Assembly (NCBI GenBank): GCA_003660635.1
Contig: QMUP01000065.1
Span: 1-5,787 of the forward strand
DNA: 5,787 nt
Origin: Candidatus Wolframiiraptor sp.
Lineage (GTDB): Archaea > Thermoproteota > Nitrososphaeria_A > Caldarchaeales > Wolframiiraptoraceae
Direction: 5' to 3'
Made by a program: the position numbers and the translations under genes. The notes under the pieces are model-generated. The model searched no databases. It was not told the origin of the DNA and was given only the letters and a program-made list of their open reading frames with translations. Below are positions 4,953-5,787 of the stretch, in pieces (position 1 is the stretch's first letter; every line of letters starts with the position of its first letter).

Positions 4953-4987
4953 GGTTTAGATCGCTAAGTAAAGTCAAATCTGTATCA

Positions 4988-4995
4988 GGTGGGAG
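4988..4995 (+). promoter_or_regulatory. Ribosome-binding site fixing the GTG start of the citramalate synthase-like gene
   Basis: GGTGGGAG ends 8 nt before GTG at 5004. The codon just upstream in the same frame is TAG (5001-5003), so the start cannot lie further out. An ATG at 4997 is too close to this site and in another frame, opening only nine codons. Confidence 0.6.
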
Positions 4996-5003
4996 CATGG
5001 TAG

Positions 5004-5787
5004 GTGGTTCAAAAATCGTCGCCTAATCTACTTCCCAAAGAAGTCGAGACACTTGACGCGACCCTCAGAGAAGGCCAGCAATGCCGTGGAGTTAACTTCA
5101 CGCTAGACGCGAAGGTCAGGATTGCAAAAGAGCTGGATTCTCTGGGAGTACATGTAATCGAAGCCGGATGGCCCTCTGCAAATCCCAAGGACGTGGAATT
5201 CCTTAAAGCGTTATCAAAGGAAGATTTCGAGAACGCTGAGATAGCGGTTTTCACGATGACAAAGAGGAAAGATCGACCTGTTTCCAAGGATGAAAACCTT
5301 AACGCCGTGGTGGAATCGGGCTTCGGATTAGCGGTCGTCGTCGGAAAAAGCTGGGATCTCCATGTTAAAGAAATTCTGAAAACCTCTTTAGAGGATAACC
5401 TCTCGCTTATAGCAGACAGCATAGAATATCTGAGATCCCACGGCATCGAAGTGATTTTTGACGCGGAACACTTTTTTGACGGGTATAAGGATGATCGAGG
5501 ATACGCTATCCAAGTGCTAAGAACCGCTGAAGAAGCTCATGCGAGGACGCTCGTGTTAGCTGACACAAATGGAGGATGCCTGCCCCATGAAATAGCCGAA
5601 ATAGTCCGTGAAATAAGGAAGGTTCTCAAGACCCCGATCGGGATCCATATGCATAATGACTCCGGAAATGCGGTCGCCAATACGCTGATGGCCGTTCTAT
5701 CTGGTGCTACACATATTCAAGTAACCATTAATGGTATAGGTGAGCGAACGGGTAACGCCGATCTATGTCAAGTAATCCCAAATTTGG
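5004..5787 (+). CDS. cimA: Citramalate synthase-like enzyme, HMGL/LeuA family (3' truncated)
   Basis: The frame stays open from GTG 5004 to the window end, giving 261 residues of an expected ~500 or more. It is a TIM-barrel acyltransferase of the 2-isopropylmalate/homocitrate/citramalate synthase family: 'DATLREGQQ' (18-26, catalytic R22 and metal-binding E23, in place of the more common Asp), metal-binding H215 and H217 in 'GIHMHNDSG', and 'NGIGERTGNADL' (243-254). The variants 'VIEAGWPSANPKD' and 'DAEHFFDGY', plus 'LADTNGG', are characteristic of the citramalate synthase branch related to Geobacter-type CimA, which condenses acetyl-CoA with pyruvate to make (R)-citramalate for isoleucine synthesis. 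The C-terminal regulatory domain is outside the window. An isopropylmalate or other synthase activity is not excluded. It follows endonuclease Q by 70 bp with its own TATA box. Confidence 0.88.
   Translation, partial: MVQKSSPNLLPKEVETLDATLREGQQCRGVNFTLDAKVRIAKELDSLGVHVIEAGWPSANPKDVEFLKALSKEDFENAEIAVFTMTKRKDRPVSKDENLNAVVESGFGLAVVVGKSWDLHVKEILKTSLEDNLSLIADSIEYLRSHGIEVIFDAEHFFDGYKDDRGYAIQVLRTAEEAHARTLVLADTNGGCLPHEIAEIVREIRKVLKTPIGIHMHNDSGNAVANTLMAVLSGATHIQVTINGIGERTGNADLCQVIPNL

Noticed and set aside
5009..5446. Minus-strand open frame of 145 codons
   Set aside because: The plus strand here carries an uninterrupted citramalate synthase-like frame with family motifs; the minus frame is its serine-rich mirror.

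Overview
The window looks like part of an archaeal chromosome, most likely from the TACK side (Thermoproteota, for example a Bathyarchaeia-like or other thermophilic lineage); I cannot place it further. The evidence is an archaeal-type ribosomal protein S10, an archaeal/eukaryal MCT-1/Tma20-like PUA protein, an archaeal-type endonuclease Q, TATA-box promoters with short leaders, strong GGAGG/GGTGA ribosome-binding sites, frequent GTG and TTG starts, and AGG/AGA/ATA-rich codon use. I see no mobile elements, CRISPR, tRNA or rRNA.

Layout. Positions 1-354 (+) are the C-terminal end of an MFS-type membrane transporter that starts outside the window. It converges on a two-gene minus-strand operon: a HAD-family 5'(3')-deoxyribonucleotidase-like gene (1423 to 860) overlapping by ATGA a PUA-domain Tma20/MCT-1-like RNA-binding gene (863 to 351). 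The transporter and PUA genes share a CTAG stop palindrome. Divergent from the nucleotidase is rpsJ (S10, 1526-1837), which stands alone without the usual upstream EF-1A gene. A dyad-containing promoter region lies between them. rpsJ converges, 2 bp apart, on a minus-strand gene (2787 to 1840) encoding a winged-helix DNA-binding domain fused to a multi-spanning membrane domain.

The largest intergenic stretch (2788-3055, 268 bp) holds the promoter of that regulator with an 11-bp inverted repeat around its start, a possible 25-codon small ORF, a GC-rich palindromic segment and the promoter of the next operon. That operon (+) encodes an AbrB-like DNA-binding protein with an unrecognised C-terminal domain (3056-3631) and endonuclease Q (3653-4933), which nicks DNA at deaminated bases. 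A separate TATA box then leads to a citramalate-synthase-like gene of the HMGL/LeuA family (5004 to the window end, 3' truncated).

The functions are mixed: translation (S10, Tma20-like), nucleotide and DNA-damage handling (nucleotidase, EndoQ), branched-chain amino-acid synthesis (CimA-like) and two uncharacterised regulators. Gene packing is very tight. I do not see a clearly new multi-gene system. The best leads are the membrane-tethered winged-helix protein with its repeat-flanked start, the AbrB-like/EndoQ pair, a PIP-like tail on EndoQ, and the small ORF/palindromic RNA region upstream of the AbrB-like gene.
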